Assembly (NCBI GenBank): GCA_028282595.1
Contig: JANQHQ010000046.1
Span: 28,892 to 92,891 of the forward strand
Direction of reading: 5' to 3'
Length of the DNA: 64,000 nt
Origin: Chlorobium sp.
GTDB taxonomy: Bacteria; Bacteroidota; Chlorobiia; Chlorobiales; Chlorobiaceae
Positions 17,131 through 25,987 of this stretch are shown in pieces (position 1 is the stretch's first letter; every line of letters begins with the position of its first letter). The translations under genes were made by a program, and so were the position numbers. A model generated the notes under the pieces. It saw only the letters and a list, made by a program, of their open reading frames with translations, did no database searches and had not been told where the DNA came from.

Positions 17131-18090
17131 CTACAGCCAGCTGATGACGGTTTTTATGGCTTCCTTGCTGTCGAGGGCCACCCGGTAGGCGAGCTCGTAC
17201 TGGTTGAGGGGAAAGACGTTCGTGAAGAATTTTTCGCTGTCCAGGACCTTCGAGTCGAGAAGCTTCCGGGCTTCGGCGAGATGGGGAGGTGCGGTCACCG
17301 ATGAGCAGACGAGCACCGGCTCCTTGTGCTGCATCAGGCGATAGTCGTATCCGAGCACTTCGTAGTTGCCCATGAGCAGGATCCGGCCCTGCGGCCTGAG
17401 CAGGCGGATCGACTTTTCGATCAGGAGGATGCGCCCGGTGGCCTCGATGACGAGGTCGTAGCTGTCGTCGAATTCGGTCGGAAAGTCCGTGATCTCCATG
17501 CCGATGTTCTGGGCGCAGGAGAGCTGTCCCCGGATGCCGAAGTTTTCAAGCGCGTCTACGGTCTCAACGCCCCTGTATTTCAGGTATTCCGCCGCCATGA
17601 GTCCTACCGAGCCCAAGCCGAGAAGAAGCACCCGGTCGGACGGGCCGGGACGAACCTTCTCCAGTGCCGAGATCACGTAGCCGAGCAGTCCGGTCAGGAG
17701 GTCGCGATGAATCGGCTGGCGTCCGAGTGGCACGGTGTTGGAGGCCGACGTCGGCAGCAGTTCGGCGTGGCACCCGTAGTAGGATTCCACGCCTTTCCAG
17801 CGATCTCCCCGGAAAGCGAAGACGAAGTCTCCGGACTTCAGTGTCGTGACGCCCGGCCCGGTTTCCACCACCTGTCCGATCATTTCGCTGCCGAGCATGA
17901 TCGGGTAGTTCAGCACCTTGTGCGAGACCGGTTTGTTCGTGAGCAGCAGCCGGTCCATGCCGGGCGTGATCGTGGTCGCGATGGTTTTGACGAGAACGTC
18001 GTCCGGCCGGTCGGCCAGAAAGCCGACCGGACCGAGCTTCAGCTTGTTGGCTTTCGGCAAGATGATGGCCTGTGCTTCCCCCTGCATCAT
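17131..18090 (-). CDS. bchC: 3-hydroxyethyl bacteriochlorophyllide a dehydrogenase BchC
   Basis: Oxidises the 3-(1-hydroxyethyl) group to the 3-acetyl group in bacteriochlorophyll a synthesis, using NAD+. It is a medium-chain dehydrogenase-like protein of 319 residues lacking the catalytic zinc set. It starts MQGEAQAIILPKANKLKLG, with YPIMLGSEMIGQVVETGPGV (GroES-like domain), VLLLGLGSVGLMAAEYLKYRG (NAD-binding glycine motif) and YDLVIEATGR. The sequence matches BchC of green sulfur bacteria in feel and length. Two adjacent ATGs (18090, 18087) are possible. It is followed 3 bp on by the ABC ATPase gene. Confidence 0.87.
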   Translation of the reverse strand: MMQGEAQAIILPKANKLKLGPVGFLADRPDDVLVKTIATTITPGMDRLLLTNKPVSHKVLNYPIMLGSEMIGQVVETGPGVTTLKSGDFVFAFRGDRWKGVESYYGCHAELLPTSASNTVPLGRQPIHRDLLTGLLGYVISALEKVRPGPSDRVLLLGLGSVGLMAAEYLKYRGVETVDALENFGIRGQLSCAQNIGMEITDFPTEFDDSYDLVIEATGRILLIEKSIRLLRPQGRILLMGNYEVLGYDYRLMQHKEPVLVCSSVTAPPHLAEARKLLDSKVLDSEKFFTNVFPLNQYELAYRVALDSKEAIKTVISWL

Positions 18091-18110
18091 GGTTCTGTTA
18101 GAATACCGGA

Positions 18111-18452
18111 TTAGATGTTGAAAAGGGTGCCGAGCATCCAGGAAACCAGACTGATGAACAGTGATCCGAGCACGGCCCATCCGAAGCTGTCGACGGTGAA
18201 GCCGTTGACGAACAGCGCCGCCATTTGCAGCATCAGGGCATTGATGACCAGCAGGAAGAGGCCGAGCGTTACGATGATGAACGGTATCGAAAAAAAGACG
18301 AGCACGGGTTTCACTATCGCGTTGATGAGCCCCAGCACGAGAGCCACGAGCAGAGCCGCTCCGAAGCTGGTGACTGAAATGCCGCCGAGAAGACTTGCCG
18401 TGGCGTAGACCGAAAGGGCGTTTATAAGCCAGACGAGCAGAATGTGAGCCAT
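18111..18452 (-). CDS. Phage holin family IV-type (YvlD/DUF360) membrane protein
   Basis: A 113-residue membrane protein with four hydrophobic helices: HILLVWLINALSVYATASLL, ISVTSFGAALLVALVLGLINAIVKPVL, FIIVTLGLFLLVINALMLQMAALFV and FGWAVLGSLFISLVSWMLGTLF. The LGLINAIVKPVL and TLGLFLLVINALMLQ motifs mark the widespread 'phage holin family' (YvlD-like). There are no phage genes nearby, so this is an ordinary chromosomal membrane protein, not a prophage signal. It lies 20 bp upstream of bchC on the same strand. Confidence 0.88.
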   Translation of the reverse strand: MAHILLVWLINALSVYATASLLGGISVTSFGAALLVALVLGLINAIVKPVLVFFSIPFIIVTLGLFLLVINALMLQMAALFVNGFTVDSFGWAVLGSLFISLVSWMLGTLFNI

Positions 18453-18600
18453 GATTGCAGTGTTTTTTTGCGGGACCGGCGGGAGCCCGCCGGTAGTGAC
18501 CGTCCGGAGGTAAATGTACGTCTTTTCATCCTCAATGTAAACAAACAGGATCCCTCAGCTCTTCCCCGTCGTGGAGCAGGGATGGTCGCCGTTACGGGTG

Positions 18601-19971
18601 TTACAGCATCCGGTCGAGGGCGTCCTGCAGGGTGCGGCATCCGACGATATCGAGCGGCAGTCCGAGCACCGGGGCTTTCAGCTCGCGGGTGTTGGCTTCC
18701 GGGAGCAGGATTTTTCTGAATCCGAGATGAGCGGCTTCCCGTATGCGGCGTTCACCCTCGCCGATCGCCCGGAGCTCGCCCGACAGCCCGATCTCCCCGG
18801 CACATACCGTCGAGGGGTCGAGAGGTGTGTTCCGGACGCCGGAGGCGACCGCGGCCGCTATTGCGAGATCCGCCGCCGGTTCCACGAGACGCAGACCGCC
18901 GGCCACCTTGATGAAAACGTCCTGCCCCCAGGTGGGGATACCGAGTCGTTTTTCCAGGACGGCGAGAATGATGCTGAGGCGTTTGAGGTCGAAGCCCGAG
19001 CTGATGCGCTGCGGCATGGTGAAGTTGGTCTTGCTGACGAGGGCCTGCACTTCGACCAGCAGCGCCCGGGTGCCTTCGATGGCCCCGAGGACGGCGTTGC
19101 CCGGGATGTCGGTCGATCTGTCGGAAATGAAGAACTCCGAAGGGTTGGTGACCTCCTCGAGTCCCTCTTCCTCCATGCGGAAAACCCCGATTTCGTTCGT
19201 CGGACCGAAACGGTTTTTCACCGAACGGATGATTCTGTAGCGCAGGTGGTTTTCGCCCTCGAACTGCAGCACGGTGTCCACCATGTGTTCGAGCGCCTTC
19301 GGACCGGCGAGAGAGCCCGCCTTGGTGATATGGCCGACGATCAGCAGGATGAAACCCCGGGTTTTTGCCCGGCGTATCAGTTCGCTCGTGCATTCCCGTA
19401 TCTGGGTGATCGTTCCGGCCGAGCTCCGGTACTCCCCGGAAAAGAGGGTCTGTATCGAATCGACGACCACGATCTCCGGAAGTTCCTTTTCAATTGCCGC
19501 GAGGATGTTTTCGAGGCGCACTTCCGGAAGGAGCCTCACGGCGTCCGATGTGATCGAAAGTCTCCTGGCCCGGTCCCTCACCTGCGCGGGGGATTCCTCG
19601 CCGCACACGTAGAGGGTTCCGGCCAGGGAGGCGGACGGTGCGAGCTGGAGCATCAGCGTGGACTTCCCTATACCGGGTTCGCCGCCGACCAGCACCGCGG
19701 AGGAGGGCATCAGTCCGCCTCCGAGCACCCGGTCGAGTTCGCGCATGCCGGTTGTCTTCCTTGCCGGCGGTGCCGGGTCGTTCTGCGGCGCCAGGGTTTC
19801 GCACGGCGGCGGATTCCATGCGGAAGCGGCTTTTTCCCCGGCGTTGTTCCGGGGCTCGTCGTGCATTTCCTGCAGGGTCTCCCAGCTCTGGCATTCAAAG
19901 CATTTCCCTGAATATTTCAGAGTTATCGCGCCGCAGTTGGTGCAGACGTAGCGGATGCCTGGTTTCGCCAT
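18601..19971 (-). CDS. radA: DNA repair protein RadA
   Basis: RecA-like branch-migration ATPase and helicase (456 residues) acting in recombination. An N-terminal C4 zinc finger uses Cys10, 13, 24 and 27. Walker A is GGEPGIGKSTL near residue 95, Walker B is IVVVDSIQTLF, and the RadA-specific KNRFG motif occurs in SVKNRFGPTNEIGVF. A C-terminal Lon-like domain carries GLRLVEPAADLAIAAAVASG and AGEIGLSGELRAI. Full length, complete motifs. It follows folD by about 54 bp on the same strand. Confidence 0.96.
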   Translation of the reverse strand: MAKPGIRYVCTNCGAITLKYSGKCFECQSWETLQEMHDEPRNNAGEKAASAWNPPPCETLAPQNDPAPPARKTTGMRELDRVLGGGLMPSSAVLVGGEPGIGKSTLMLQLAPSASLAGTLYVCGEESPAQVRDRARRLSITSDAVRLLPEVRLENILAAIEKELPEIVVVDSIQTLFSGEYRSSAGTITQIRECTSELIRRAKTRGFILLIVGHITKAGSLAGPKALEHMVDTVLQFEGENHLRYRIIRSVKNRFGPTNEIGVFRMEEEGLEEVTNPSEFFISDRSTDIPGNAVLGAIEGTRALLVEVQALVSKTNFTMPQRISSGFDLKRLSIILAVLEKRLGIPTWGQDVFIKVAGGLRLVEPAADLAIAAAVASGVRNTPLDPSTVCAGEIGLSGELRAIGEGERRIREAAHLGFRKILLPEANTRELKAPVLGLPLDIVGCRTLQDALDRML

Positions 19972-20025
19972 GCCGTGGAGGATTTTCGGTGGAGCCTTTT
20001 TTCGGACCGCGTCCCGGGGCCGCCG

Positions 20026-20919
20026 TTACGATTCGATCCCGCGAGCCCGGCGGAAGGATTGCAGCGTGTTTTTCAGCAGCATGGCGATCGTCATCGGGCC
20101 CACGCCTCCGGGGACGGGCGTGATGGCCGAGGCGATTTCCGAAACCGGCCCGAAGTCGACGTCGCCCGTCAGCCGGAAGCCCGACTTTCGCGTGGGATCC
20201 TCTACACGGTTCATCCCGACGTCGAGGACAACCGCGCCGGGCTTGACCATCTCCCTGGTGACGAAGTTCGCTCTTCCGATGGCGACTACGAGAATATCCG
20301 CCTGGCGGGTCAGTTCGGGCATGTTTGCGGTGGCTGAATGGCAGACCGTCACGGTGCAGTTCGTTTCCTTCAGTTTCTGCAGCATGAGATTCGCCATCGG
20401 TTTGCCGACGATGTTGCTGCGCCCGACGACCACGCAATGCTTGCCCTTCGTTTCGATGTTGTAACGGGAAAGCAGTTCGAGAATCCCGTAGGGAGTGCAA
20501 CTGATATAGCCTTTGTCCAGATTTCCGAGGACCATCTGGCCGACGTTTTCGGGATGGAACCCGTCGACGTCCTTGGAGGGCGAGATCGCCATGGTGACCG
20601 CGTACTCTTCGATATGCGGGGGCAGGGGTTGCTGGACCAGGATCCCGTGAACCTCGGGGTCGTCGTTCAGTTCCCCGATTTTCGACAGAAGTTCTTCCTG
20701 CGGGGTCGACGCGGGCAGTTCTATGACCGTCGAACGCATTCCGGTTTCCACGCAGCTTTTGGCCTTGTTTCTGACGTAGACCTGCGATGCGGGGTCCTCG
20801 CCGACAATGATGACCGTCAGCCCCGGTACGGCGTTCAGCCGGGCGCTCAGCTCGGCCACTTCGGCCTTCAGTTCGGCTTTGAGGTCGGAAGATACTTGTT
20901 TGCCGTCAATGATCGTCAT
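20026..20919 (-). CDS. folD: Bifunctional methylenetetrahydrofolate dehydrogenase/cyclohydrolase FolD
   Basis: Interconverts 5,10-methylene-THF and 10-formyl-THF in one-carbon metabolism (297 residues). It starts MTIIDGKQVSSDLKAELKAE. Signature 1 is VGEDPASQVYVRNKAKSC (catalytic Lys in the YVxxK motif), then VQQPLPPHI, the SPSKDVDGFHPEN loop, VVVGRSNIVGKPMANLM (NADP-binding) and the C-terminal PVPGGVGPMT. The ATG at 20919 is clear; the open frame continues far upstream, but that part is antisense to the DUF3109 gene. It is upstream of radA on the same strand. Confidence 0.96.
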   Translation of the reverse strand: MTIIDGKQVSSDLKAELKAEVAELSARLNAVPGLTVIIVGEDPASQVYVRNKAKSCVETGMRSTVIELPASTPQEELLSKIGELNDDPEVHGILVQQPLPPHIEEYAVTMAISPSKDVDGFHPENVGQMVLGNLDKGYISCTPYGILELLSRYNIETKGKHCVVVGRSNIVGKPMANLMLQKLKETNCTVTVCHSATANMPELTRQADILVVAIGRANFVTREMVKPGAVVLDVGMNRVEDPTRKSGFRLTGDVDFGPVSEIASAITPVPGGVGPMTIAMLLKNTLQSFRRARGIES

Positions 20920-21159
20920 AATTGGTTGTTTCCGGATGGTTATTGTTCCTGTGGAGCGTGTTCTCTGTACCAGTGAACCAGTAAAAGGGAAAAATACTGA
21001 ACATGCAACAAAGCCCTGCATGTTCGGACACATTTTTTTCCTGTTTCCGGCCGCATTTTCGACCGGCGCCGGATTGCGGAAGCGGTTGATTCTCTTGCAG
21101 CTTGTTTCTACATTGTTCTCTTCGCTTTCTCTCGACAACCCGGTTGTTTTCGATACCCC

Positions 21160-21720
21160 ATGCTCTCCGTCGACGACGTTCTCATAGGCGACGGGCTTCT
21201 CGACGCCCCGTTCCGTTGCGATCTTTCCCGCTGCAGGGGCGCATGCTGCGTCGAGGGAGAGCTCGGAGCGCCCGTCCTGCCGCATGAACGGGAAGGTCTC
21301 TTGCGTGCGGCGCAGGAGCTCAGGCCGCGACTGCCCGAAAAAAACGCCCGTCACATTGCCCGGCACGGTTGTATCGAGCTCTACCGGGGCGACCTGTTCA
21401 CCCGGACCGTCGACGGAAAGGAGTGCGTGTTCGCCCGCCGCCGGGGCGAGGTCACCCTCTGTTCTATCGAGGAGGACGCCCTTCCGGCCGAAACTCCTGC
21501 GTACAAGCCGCTTTCCTGCAGGTTGTTCCCGATCCGCGTGAGAAAAAAGTTCGGTTTGGATTATCTTGTCTATGAACGTCACGCCATGTGTCGCCACGCC
21601 GTGCGTCGGGGCCGGGAGACCGGCACCCTGCTGATCGATTACGTGCGCGGAGCCCTTGTGGAGCTGTACGGCGTGGCGTGGTTCAACCGCCTGAAGGAAT
21701 TCCGGGCGAATCTCCCATAA
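21160..21720 (+). CDS. DUF3109 family cysteine-rich protein
   Basis: A 186-residue protein of DUF3109, related to zinc/iron-chelating YkgJ-type domains. The N-terminal cluster FRCDLSRCRGACCVEGELGAP gives Cys at CxxxxCxxxCC; further cysteines occur in GKECVFARR, TLCSIEEDA, SCRLFPIRV and HAMCRHA. This spacing is typical of the family and suggests metal or Fe-S binding; the reaction is unknown. It starts divergently from folD and ends 5 bp before rpoN, so it is probably co-transcribed with rpoN. Confidence 0.88.
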   Translation: MLSVDDVLIGDGLLDAPFRCDLSRCRGACCVEGELGAPVLPHEREGLLRAAQELRPRLPEKNARHIARHGCIELYRGDLFTRTVDGKECVFARRRGEVTLCSIEEDALPAETPAYKPLSCRLFPIRVRKKFGLDYLVYERHAMCRHAVRRGRETGTLLIDYVRGALVELYGVAWFNRLKEFRANLP

Positions 21721-21725
21721 AAACT

Positions 21726-23159
21726 ATGCCGGATATCAAGCTTCAGCAAAGTCAGCGCCTGCAGCTCTCGGCTCAGCAGATTCTGGGCAGTCAGCTTCTG
21801 CAACTGCCTTTGCTGCAACTCGAACAGCGTATCTACGACGAGCTTCAGGACAATCCCATGCTCGAACTGGTCGAGGAGAAAAACGAGTCGGTCGACTCGG
21901 CCGATGCTTCCGGCGACGACTCCGGCGCGGGCGATATGTTCGATTCGGTTGAACGGTTCGAGACCGACCGCTCGAAAGAGAGCCGCGACGACCGTGAGGG
22001 GATGATGCATTTCACGATCGACAACCGCCCCAGAGAGCATTTCATCCAGGCCGTGCAGCACGATTCCTGCGAGGAAAAGCTTCTGAAGGACCTCTCTCTC
22101 CAGGAGGGCATGGGCAGGCGGGAGCTTTTGATCGCGGCCGAAATCCTGGGGAATCTCGACGATGACGGCTACCTGCACGAGGAGCTTTCGGTTATTGCCG
22201 AAGGACTCGAAAGTAACGGTATCGACGCGGATGAAGGGGACATCGAGCCCGTTCTGGGGAGAATACGCTATCTCGACCCGTCGGGGATTGCCGTCAGGGA
22301 TATCCGGGAGCGGCTGCTCGTCCAGCTTGAGGTGAAAACGGGCGGTTCGCCGGAAGGGGCGTCGCTTCTCGCGTCGAAGGTTCTCAGGAACCATTTCGAC
22401 GATTTTCTCAACAACCGTTACGAACGGATCATCAAACGGTTGCAGATCCGCCCCGCCCAGCTCGAAGCCGCCGTCGGGGTGATCTCTACGCTCGATCCGC
22501 ATCCTTTCATCGCAAGCTCCGGAGAGGGCGACTACATCATGCCGGACTTCATCGTAACCTACGAGAACGGGCGGCTCACGGCCGTGCTCAATGACCGCAG
22601 CAGCATGTCCGTCCAGGTTTCCGAGGCCTACAACGAGGTCATCAGGGAGAAAAAGGTGCCGACCGAAGACCGGAAATTCATGCGCAACAAACTCAACCGC
22701 GCAAAGGAGTTCGCCAGCGCGATCGCCATGCGGCGTCACACGCTTATAAAGGTGATCGAGGCCCTGATGCAGTTCCAGTACGGGTTTTTCGTCAAGGGAC
22801 CCGAAAAACTCGTGCCGCTTGTCATGAAGGACGTTGCTGAAAAAACCGGTTTCGACCTGTCGACGATCAGCCGGGCGGTCAACGGAAAGTACGTGCAGAC
22901 GAAGTTCGGTACCTTCGAGCTCAAGTATTTTTTCAGCGGCAGCCTGCCGACGGAGGAGGGGGAGGAGCGTTCCACCAAGATTGTCAAGCAGGATATCCGG
23001 AGGCTTGTCGAGGAGGAGGACCCCGGAAAACCGCTGAGCGACGACCGGCTTGCGGCCCTTCTGGAGAAAAAAGGTATCCGGATCGCCAGGCGGACGGTTG
23101 CAAAATACCGCGAACAAATGCAAATTCCAGTTGCAAGGTTAAGAAAAAAAATATTTTAG
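21726..23159 (+). CDS. rpoN: RNA polymerase sigma-54 factor RpoN
   Basis: Alternative sigma factor recognising -24/-12 promoters and requiring an AAA+ activator (477 residues). The N-terminus is the Gln/Leu-rich activator-interacting region (LQQSQRLQLSAQQILGSQLL). An acidic linker (residues 45-80) follows, then the core-binding region and the DNA-binding region with the RpoN box ARRTVAKYREQ near the C-terminus (the usual ARRTVAKYRExM). ATG 21726 lies 5 bp after the DUF3109 gene; the longer in-frame opening upstream overlaps that gene and is rejected. hslV follows. Confidence 0.96.
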   Translation: MPDIKLQQSQRLQLSAQQILGSQLLQLPLLQLEQRIYDELQDNPMLELVEEKNESVDSADASGDDSGAGDMFDSVERFETDRSKESRDDREGMMHFTIDNRPREHFIQAVQHDSCEEKLLKDLSLQEGMGRRELLIAAEILGNLDDDGYLHEELSVIAEGLESNGIDADEGDIEPVLGRIRYLDPSGIAVRDIRERLLVQLEVKTGGSPEGASLLASKVLRNHFDDFLNNRYERIIKRLQIRPAQLEAAVGVISTLDPHPFIASSGEGDYIMPDFIVTYENGRLTAVLNDRSSMSVQVSEAYNEVIREKKVPTEDRKFMRNKLNRAKEFASAIAMRRHTLIKVIEALMQFQYGFFVKGPEKLVPLVMKDVAEKTGFDLSTISRAVNGKYVQTKFGTFELKYFFSGSLPTEEGEERSTKIVKQDIRRLVEEEDPGKPLSDDRLAALLEKKGIRIARRTVAKYREQMQIPVARLRKKIF

Positions 23160-23237
23160 TGACGCAGTGCCGGTGCGGTCCCTTCGGCCGCGAGGCGATG
23201 CGTCCGGAACGAACAAGAGCGGACTTCAGGAGAAGCA

Positions 23238-23798
23238 GTGGAAAACGGGATGAATGAACAATCCGGGGTCAGGGCGACAACGGTGCTCGGGGTTCTGAAA
23301 AACGGCCGGGCGGCTATCGGAAGCGACGGTCAGATGACCCTGGGCAACACGGTTATCAAGCACAGCACCAGGAAAATCAGGCGGATGCGCCACGCCGGCA
23401 CGGAGATCGTCACCGGTTTCGCCGGTGCGACGGCCGACGCGGTGACCCTGCTCGACCGTTTTCAGGAGAAACTGGAGGCCTACGGCGGCCGTCTCGAACG
23501 CGCCGCGGTCGAACTCGCCCGGGACTGGCGTACGGACAAGTATCTGCGCCGCCTCGAGGCCATGCTGGCCGTGGTGAGCAGCGAGAAAGCGCTCATCGTT
23601 TCCGGTACCGGCGACGTCATCGAGCCGGAAGACGGCATCGTGGCCATCGGAAGCGGCAGCATGTACGCGCTGGCGTCAGCCCGCTCGCTTCTGGCGCACA
23701 CCGACCTCGAAGCGGCGGATATCGTCAGGGAAAGCCTGAAGATCGCCGCCGATATCTGTATCTATACCAACGATAACATCGTGCTCGAAGAGGTATAG
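23238..23798 (+). CDS. hslV: ATP-dependent protease subunit HslV
   Basis: Proteolytic dodecamer subunit of the HslUV (ClpQY) protease. Catalytic threonine motif ATTVLGVLKNGRAAIGSDGQ, then FAGATADAVTLLDRF, LEAMLAVVSSEKALIVSGTGDVIEPEDGI and the ICIYTNDNIVLEEV terminus, all diagnostic. The GTG at 23238 has a good AGGAG box; an ATG lies four codons later. Either way 9-13 residues precede the first Thr, so the active threonine would have to be exposed by processing, unlike E. coli HslV where it follows Met. hslU is 64 bp downstream. Confidence 0.95.
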   Translation: MENGMNEQSGVRATTVLGVLKNGRAAIGSDGQMTLGNTVIKHSTRKIRRMRHAGTEIVTGFAGATADAVTLLDRFQEKLEAYGGRLERAAVELARDWRTDKYLRRLEAMLAVVSSEKALIVSGTGDVIEPEDGIVAIGSGSMYALASARSLLAHTDLEAADIVRESLKIAADICIYTNDNIVLEEV

Positions 23799-23862
23799 CC
23801 TGCACGGGTGCGCTGCTTCCGGCGCGGGTTTCTTCTTTCAATTTTACAGGTTCTTATTCCTT

Positions 23863-25329
23863 ATGACCGATCAGAGCGAGTCACACGCCATGGAAACGAA
23901 TGACGGAAACGGGTCCCTGAAGGGCCTCATCCGTGAAGATTTTCTCACACCGAACCAGATTGTCGACCGGCTCGACAAGTACATCATCGGACAACACGAC
24001 GCCAAGAAGGCCGTAGCGATAGCCCTGCGCAACCGCTTGCGCCGACAGAACGTGAGCGACGAACTGCGTGACGAAATCATGCCCAACAACATCATCATGA
24101 TCGGGCCAACCGGCGTCGGGAAGACCGAGATCGCCCGGCGGCTCGCCCGGCTGGCGAAAGCCCCGTTCGTCAAGGTCGAGGCGTCGAAGTTCACCGAAGT
24201 CGGTTATGTCGGCCGGGATGTGGAATCGATGATCCGCGACCTCACCGATCAGGCGGTCAACATGGTCCGGACCGAAAAGTCGGAAGAGGTCAGGGAAAAG
24301 GCCGCGGCCCTCGCCGAGGAGCGTCTTCTCGACATTCTGCTGCCGTCCGTACCGTCCTCCGCGTCCTATGACGATGAAGAGGGGGAGGGTGAGCCGGAGC
24401 CCGGTCCCGACCGTGAACTCGAAGAGGCGGTCAACCGCAAGAGCCGGGAAAAGATGCTCGAACGGCTCCGCGCCGGAAGGATGGAGGATCGTCAGATAGA
24501 AATGGAAACCAGCGGCGACGGCCAGGGCGGCATGATGCAGATTTTCGGCCCCTTCGGCCAGATGGAGGATATCGGCGGCCTCATGCAGGATCTTATGAGC
24601 GGGCTGCCGAAGAAACGCAAGAAAAGGCGTGTCACGGTCGCCGAGGCGCGCAAGCTGCTCGAACAGGAGGAGGTTCAGAAACTGATCGACATGGACGCCG
24701 TGGTCAAGGAGGCCGTGAGCAAGGTGGAGGAGTCGGGTATCGTGTTCATCGACGAGATCGACAAGATCGCCGCGCCGACGACCGGAGGCGGCCAGAAGGG
24801 GCCGGACGTCAGCCGGGAGGGCGTGCAGCGCGATCTCTTGCCGATCGTCGAGGGATCCACGGTCGCCACGAAGCACGGGATGGTGAAAACGGATCATGTG
24901 CTGTTCATCGCTTCGGGGGCGTTCCATGTCTCCAAGCCTTCGGACCTCATCCCGGAACTTCAGGGCCGCTTTCCTATCCGGGTAGAGCTCAAAAGCCTTA
25001 CGGAGGAGGATTTCTACAAGATTCTCACACAGCCGAAAAACGCGCTCATCAAACAGTATCGTGCGCTACTGCTTACCGAGGGCGTGGAGCTCGAATTTCG
25101 CGACGAAGCCATCAGGGAGCTCGCCAGGACCGCGGCGAAAGTCAACGAATCGGTCGAGAATATCGGTGCGAGAAGGTTGCACACCATCATGACCAATCTT
25201 CTGGAGGAGCTCATGTTCGCCATTCCGGAGAGATGCACCGAACAGAAGATCGTGGTCGACAAGCCCATGGTGGACGAGAAACTCGGCGACATCATTACCG
25301 ACAGGGACCTCAGCCACTACATTCTCTAA
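23863..25329 (+). CDS. hslU: ATP-dependent protease ATPase subunit HslU
   Basis: AAA+ unfoldase that feeds HslV (488 residues). It begins with a non-conserved ~20-residue leader, then FLTPNQIVDRLDKYIIGQHDAKKAVAIALRNR. Walker A is IGPTGVGKTEIARR, the pore loop VEASKFTEVGYVGRDVES is intact, Walker B is GIVFIDEIDKIA, and the sensor region reads LQGRFPIRVELKSL. The intermediate (I) domain spans about 110-270, including Met/Gly-rich MMQIFGPFGQMEDIGGLMQ. The C-terminus DRDLSHYIL is the HslV-docking tail. Transcribed with hslV; aroQ follows 20 bp on. Confidence 0.97.
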   Translation: MTDQSESHAMETNDGNGSLKGLIREDFLTPNQIVDRLDKYIIGQHDAKKAVAIALRNRLRRQNVSDELRDEIMPNNIIMIGPTGVGKTEIARRLARLAKAPFVKVEASKFTEVGYVGRDVESMIRDLTDQAVNMVRTEKSEEVREKAAALAEERLLDILLPSVPSSASYDDEEGEGEPEPGPDRELEEAVNRKSREKMLERLRAGRMEDRQIEMETSGDGQGGMMQIFGPFGQMEDIGGLMQDLMSGLPKKRKKRRVTVAEARKLLEQEEVQKLIDMDAVVKEAVSKVEESGIVFIDEIDKIAAPTTGGGQKGPDVSREGVQRDLLPIVEGSTVATKHGMVKTDHVLFIASGAFHVSKPSDLIPELQGRFPIRVELKSLTEEDFYKILTQPKNALIKQYRALLLTEGVELEFRDEAIRELARTAAKVNESVENIGARRLHTIMTNLLEELMFAIPERCTEQKIVVDKPMVDEKLGDIITDRDLSHYIL

Positions 25330-25349
25330 CCGCCGGAGAACAGCCGCAA

Positions 25350-25799
25350 ATGGATAACGTATCGATTCTTGTCATGAACGGGCCCAACCTCTCCCGGCTC
25401 GGAAAGCGCGAACCCGGAATTTACGGGACGCGGACGCTGGACGACATCAACAGCGAGCTCGTCTCGGCCTTTCACGGAATTTCTTTCGATTTCTTCCAGT
25501 CCGAAGAAGAAGGGGAGCTGCTCGAAAAGCTGTTTCACTGCGAGGACAACGGGGGTGTGAGCGGGGTCGTACTCAATGCGGGAGCCTTTACCCATTATTC
25601 GATCGCATTGCGCGACGCGATCAGTGCGATCAGCATTCCGGTCATCGAAGTCCATCTGTCCAACATCTACGCCCGCGAGGAGTTCCGCAGAAAATCGGTC
25701 ATTTCCGAAGTGTGCAGCGGGGTGATCAGCGGGTTCGGGGCGAACAGCTACCATCTCGGCGTGCGAGGTCTTCTCGGCATCCTCGACGGTCGTTCCTGA
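25350..25799 (+). CDS. aroQ: Type II 3-dehydroquinate dehydratase
   Basis: Dehydrates 3-dehydroquinate to 3-dehydroshikimate in aromatic amino-acid synthesis; 149 residues, the usual size for a dodecameric type II enzyme. Signature ILVMNGPNLSRLGKREPGIYG with the catalytic Tyr in GIYG, then GVVLNAGAFTHYSIALRDAI, VIEVHLSNIYAREEFRRKSV (catalytic His in EVHLSN) and SGFGANSYHLGVRGL. In most homologues the segment reads LNLLGxREPxxYG. The ATG at 25350 is inside the hslU-downstream gap, so hslV-hslU-aroQ probably form one operon. Confidence 0.93.
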   Translation: MDNVSILVMNGPNLSRLGKREPGIYGTRTLDDINSELVSAFHGISFDFFQSEEEGELLEKLFHCEDNGGVSGVVLNAGAFTHYSIALRDAISAISIPVIEVHLSNIYAREEFRRKSVISEVCSGVISGFGANSYHLGVRGLLGILDGRS

Positions 25800-25987
25800 A
25801 CGGTTTCCCGCCAATCCGGAAAGCCCCCACGGACTTTTTTGCATGGATATGACGGGAAATGTAGGTACATTAATGTAGACTACGCTTTGTTTGTACTGTT
25901 GCGCTCAGAACGGAGAGTAACGTACGATCGGATTCCTGTGGGCCGTTGTGCCGTAGGGAGCGTTCGTCCTATTCTTCAGGAGGTCAG

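Noticed and set aside
20920..21597. N-terminal extension of folD by ~226 codons
   Set aside because: FolD starts canonically at MTIIDGKQ; the extension is antisense to the DUF3109 gene.
21639..23123. Long minus-strand frame opposite rpoN
   Set aside because: Sigma-54 is clear on the plus strand; the antisense product has no family features.
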